Assembly (NCBI GenBank): GCA_913774715.1 | Contig: CAJYHS010000155.1 | Location: 1 to 64,000 of the forward strand | DNA length: 64,000 nt | From: an uncultured Siphonobacter sp. | GTDB lineage: Bacteria; Bacteroidota; Bacteroidia; Cytophagales; Spirosomataceae | Direction of reading: 5' to 3' | Part shown: in pieces, positions 61,555 through 64,000 of the stretch | Position numbering within the stretch: position 1 is the first letter of the stretch | How the letters are laid out: every line of letters begins with the position of its first letter | Translations under genes and position numbers: made by a program | The notes under the pieces: generated by a model | The model's input: the letters and a program-made list of their open reading frames with translations, nothing else | The model's database searches: none | Told to the model about the DNA's origin: nothing

Positions 61555-64000
61555 ATGACGACGACTACGATTCAAAAACCCGACATCCGTACGCTTCTTA
61601 AAAATCGTATTCTAATCCTTGATGGAGCGATGGGTACGATGATCCAGCGGTATAAACTGGAAGAAGAAGACTATCGGGGCTCTCGCTTTGCCGACTGGCC
61701 CCATCCGCTTAAGGGTAATAATGATTTACTCGTGTTAACCCGTCCTGACATCATCAAAACCATTCACGGTGAATACTACGAAGCGGGTGCTGATATTGTA
61801 GAAACAAACTCATTTTCAGGTACCTGGATTGCCATGGCTGATTATGGGATGGAAGAGCTGGTCTATGAGCTGAACTACGAATCTGCTCGTATCGCCCGAG
61901 AGGTAGCCGATGAATATACGGCTCGTAACCCTGAAAAACCGCGTTACGTAGCGGGTTCGATGGGGCCAACCAACCGTACCGCCAGCCTTTCGCCGGACGT
62001 AAATAATCCTGGCTACCGGGCTATTACGTTTGATCAGCTGGTAGGAGCGTATTACGAACAGACCAAGGCTCTCGTTGAAGGCGGTAGCGATATTCTGCTG
62101 GTCGAAACTATTTTCGATACGCTGAATGCCAAAGCAGCCCTTTTTGCGATTGATACGTATTATCAGGATGTTACCAGTGGTAAACTACCCTGGCCTGAGC
62201 ATATTCCGCAGGCAGAGAAATTTGAAGTGCCCATCATGGTATCGGGAACTATAACCGATGCCTCAGGACGAACCCTGTCAGGGCAGACGACCGAGGCCTT
62301 TCTGACCTCTGTTTCGCATTTACCCTTACTATCTATTGGCCTGAACTGTGCTTTAGGGGCAGATTTAATGCGACCTTACGTACAGACGCTGGCGGATAAA
62401 TCGCCTTTCTTTACTTCGGCTCACCCCAACGCGGGTTTACCGAACGAGATGGGGGAGTATGATGAAACGCCCGAACAAATGGGTGAAACCATTGACGGAT
62501 TCCTGAAAGATGGGTTGATTAATATCATCGGTGGTTGTTGCGGAACTACGCCCGGCCACATCCGTCGCATTGCCGAAGTCGCGGAAAAACACCAGCCTCG
62601 TACAATTCCCGTGGAAGAACCCGTGCTGAAGCTTTCCGGACTGGAGCCCATTGAAGTAACTAAAGAGAAAGTCCTTTTTCTGAACATCGGTGAACGTTGT
62701 AATGTAACCGGTTCAAAGAAATTTGCTCGACTAATTCGGGAAAACAAATACGATGAAGCACTGGTCGTGGCCCGGGAGCAGGTGGAGAGCGGAGCTCAGG
62801 TCATTGACGTAAACATGGATGAGGGGATGATTGACGGTGCCGCCGCCATGACAACTTTCATGAACCTGATTGCTTCGGAACCGGATATTTCGAAAGTGCC
62901 CATCATGATTGACTCTTCCAAATGGGAAGTGATCGAAGCCGGACTGAAATGTGTGCAGGGCAAGGCCATCGTGAATTCGATCTCGCTGAAAGAAGGGGAG
63001 GCAAAATTCAAGGAATACGCCCAAACCGTCAAACGGTACGGAGCCGCTGCTGTGGTCATGGCTTTTGATGAAAACGGCCAGGCTGATAACTACGAACGCC
63101 GAATTCAGATTTGCGAACGAGCCTATCGAATTCTGGTAGACGAAGTAGGTTTTCTTCCACAGGACATCATTTTTGATCCCAATATCCTAACCGTTGCGAC
63201 GGGGATTGATGAACATAACAATTACGCCGTAGACTTCATTAATGCCACTCGCTGGATTAAAGAAAACTTACCCTACGCTAAAGTGTCGGGTGGGGTGTCT
63301 AACGTGTCGTTCAGTTTCCGAGGGAACGAACCCGTTCGCGAAGCCATTCACTCCGTATTCTTGTATTACGCGATCAAGGCGGGTATGGATATGGGAATCG
63401 TAAACGCGGGTCAGTTGACGATTTACGATGAAATTCCCAAGGATTTTCTGGAGCTGGTTGAAGACGTTATCCTCAACCGTCGCTCTGACTCAACGGAACG
63501 TCTGGTGGCGTTTGCGGAAACGGTAAAGTCGAAAGGCAAAACCGATACGGGCCCGGATTATTCCTGGCGGCAGTTACCCGTAAAAGAACGCTTATCACAC
63601 GCCTTAGTAAAAGGTATTGCCGACTTCATTGATGAAGACGTAGAGGAATGCCGTCAGGGTTTTGAGCGTCCGATTGAGGTAATCGAAGGCCCCTTAATGG
63701 ACGGTATGAACATCGTCGGTGATTTATTCGGCGAAGGTAAAATGTTCCTGCCTCAGGTGGTAAAATCGGCTCGGGTAATGAAGAAAGCCGTGGCTTACCT
63801 GCAACCTTTTATTGAAGCAAGTAAGGAGGCGGGTTCTACGGCTGGTCGTATTTTACTAGCTACTGTAAAAGGTGATGTTCACGATATTGGGAAAAATATC
63901 GTAGGCGTGGTATTGGGCTGTAATAACTATGAAATCGTCGATCTAGGGGTAATGGTGCCGACAGATAAAATTCTCGAAGCAGCCAAAACGCATAATGTAG
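61555..64000 (+). CDS. metH: cobalamin-dependent methionine synthase (3' truncated by window edge)
   Basis: I read this frame directly: ATG at 61555, open to base 64000 (815 codons). It methylates homocysteine with methyl-tetrahydrofolate through B12. Domains: homocysteine-binding (about 10-340, [12 protein letters not shown], zinc ligands in GLNCALGA and [10 protein letters not shown]), pterin-binding (about 360-620, [15 protein letters not shown] and [14 protein letters not shown]), cap (about 645-745) and the start of the B12-binding domain with [15 protein letters not shown], where His776 would be the axial ligand. The SAM reactivation domain lies beyond the window. Homocysteine comes from AhcY, also encoded here. 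Confidence 0.96.
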   Translation, partial: MTTTTIQKPDIRTLLKNRILILDGAMGTMIQRYKLEEEDYRGSRFADWPHPLKGNNDLLVLTRPDIIKTIHGEYYEAGADIVETNSFSGTWIAMADYGMEELVYELNYESARIAREVADEYTARNPEKPRYVAGSMGPTNRTASLSPDVNNPGYRAITFDQLVGAYYEQTKALVEGGSDILLVETIFDTLNAKAALFAIDTYYQDVTSGKLPWPEHIPQAEKFEVPIMVSGTITDASGRTLSGQTTEAFLTSVSHLPLLSIGLNCALGADLMRPYVQTLADKSPFFTSAHPNAGLPNEMGEYDETPEQMGETIDGFLKDGLINIIGGCCGTTPGHIRRIAEVAEKHQPRTIPVEEPVLKLSGLEPIEVTKEKVLFLNIGERCNVTGSKKFARLIRENKYDEALVVAREQVESGAQVIDVNMDEGMIDGAAAMTTFMNLIASEPDISKVPIMIDSSKWEVIEAGLKCVQGKAIVNSISLKEGEAKFKEYAQTVKRYGAAAVVMAFDENGQADNYERRIQICERAYRILVDEVGFLPQDIIFDPNILTVATGIDEHNNYAVDFINATRWIKENLPYAKVSGGVSNVSFSFRGNEPVREAIHSVFLYYAIKAGMDMGIVNAGQLTIYDEIPKDFLELVEDVILNRRSDSTERLVAFAETVKSKGKTDTGPDYSWRQLPVKERLSHALVKGIADFIDEDVEECRQGFERPIEVIEGPLMDGMNIVGDLFGEGKMFLPQVVKSARVMKKAVAYLQPFIEASKEAGSTAGRILLATVKGDVHDIGKNIVGVVLGCNNYEIVDLGVMVPTDKILEAAKTHNV

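Noticed and set aside
1-64000. tRNA or rRNA genes, CRISPR arrays, insertion sequences, prophage or integration sites
   Set aside because: None was seen by reading; no transposase, integrase or regularly spaced repeats with variable spacers were found.

Overview
This is a 64 kb piece of a Bacteroidota chromosome, most likely order Cytophagales, family Spirosomataceae or a close relative; the genus cannot be fixed from the sequence alone. The evidence is consistent throughout. There are type IX secretion (T9SS) parts and cargo: a PorP/SprF-like protein, a PorX-type regulator, one protein with a gliding-type (CHU_C) C-terminus and one with a type A sorting tail. There is a TonB-dependent receptor with a carboxypeptidase-regulatory-like N-domain followed by a DUF4249 lipoprotein. 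Family-restricted proteins (DUF2807, DUF4270, DUF4907, DUF4870, probable DUF4905) are present. Promoters are of the TAnnTTTG type, with few purine-rich ribosome binding sites. I see no rRNA, tRNA, CRISPR array, insertion sequence, integrase or phage gene. The window reads as stable chromosome with many two-component genes.

Layout. 1-6.2 kb: a Na+/H+ antiporter cut by the window edge, an alpha/beta hydrolase convergent with a PorP/SprF-like gene, a DUF2807 lipoprotein and a LytS/LytTR-type two-component pair. 6.7-12.9 kb: a cell-surface block (Kelch lipoprotein, DUF4907, DUF4270, then TonB receptor plus DUF4249). 13-24.4 kb: an unknown secreted protein, ribBA, a CHU_C adhesin-like protein, ybaB, a glycosyltransferase, a PAS kinase, yidD, glmM, a HAD phosphatase, a metallo-beta-lactamase-fold hydrolase and a single-domain response regulator. 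24.6-33.6 kb: MazG-like, dtd, mgtE, rsmA, ogt, a large hybrid kinase, a 59-residue membrane protein, a LysM/RlpA-like protein and a DUF4905-like gene. 33.7-41.8 kb: the PorX-type gene, a Wzi-like outer-membrane protein, ftsE, ahcY, an M1-peptidase-like gene and a flavin-binding-fold gene.

41.9-48.6 kb is a four-gene operon (CHASE3-like/GAF hybrid kinase with three receiver domains, CheR, CheB esterase domain, receiver-kinase) with a divergent single receiver: a chemosensory-like module with no chemoreceptor, CheA or CheW in sight. 48.7-61.1 kb: lolA, ftsK, pyrD, a carboxypeptidase-regulatory-like protein, a small unknown protein, a ROK protein, a DUF4870 membrane protein, lgt, a VCBS/T9SS protein and murF. 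61.6 kb to the end: metH, cut by the window edge. ahcY and metH together cover two steps of the methyl cycle; murF, glmM, ftsK, ftsE, lgt and lolA serve the cell envelope.

No clearly new multi-gene defence or mobile system is visible. The most unusual items are: an M1-peptidase-like protein whose zinc and catalytic residues are replaced at several canonical positions; a terminator-like hairpin inside the 3' end of the hydrolase gene that includes its catalytic His codon; a perfect ten-copy heptamer array after murF, with related elements 6-7 nt upstream of two start codons (dtd and ftsE); and the receptor-less CheB/CheR/hybrid-kinase operon.
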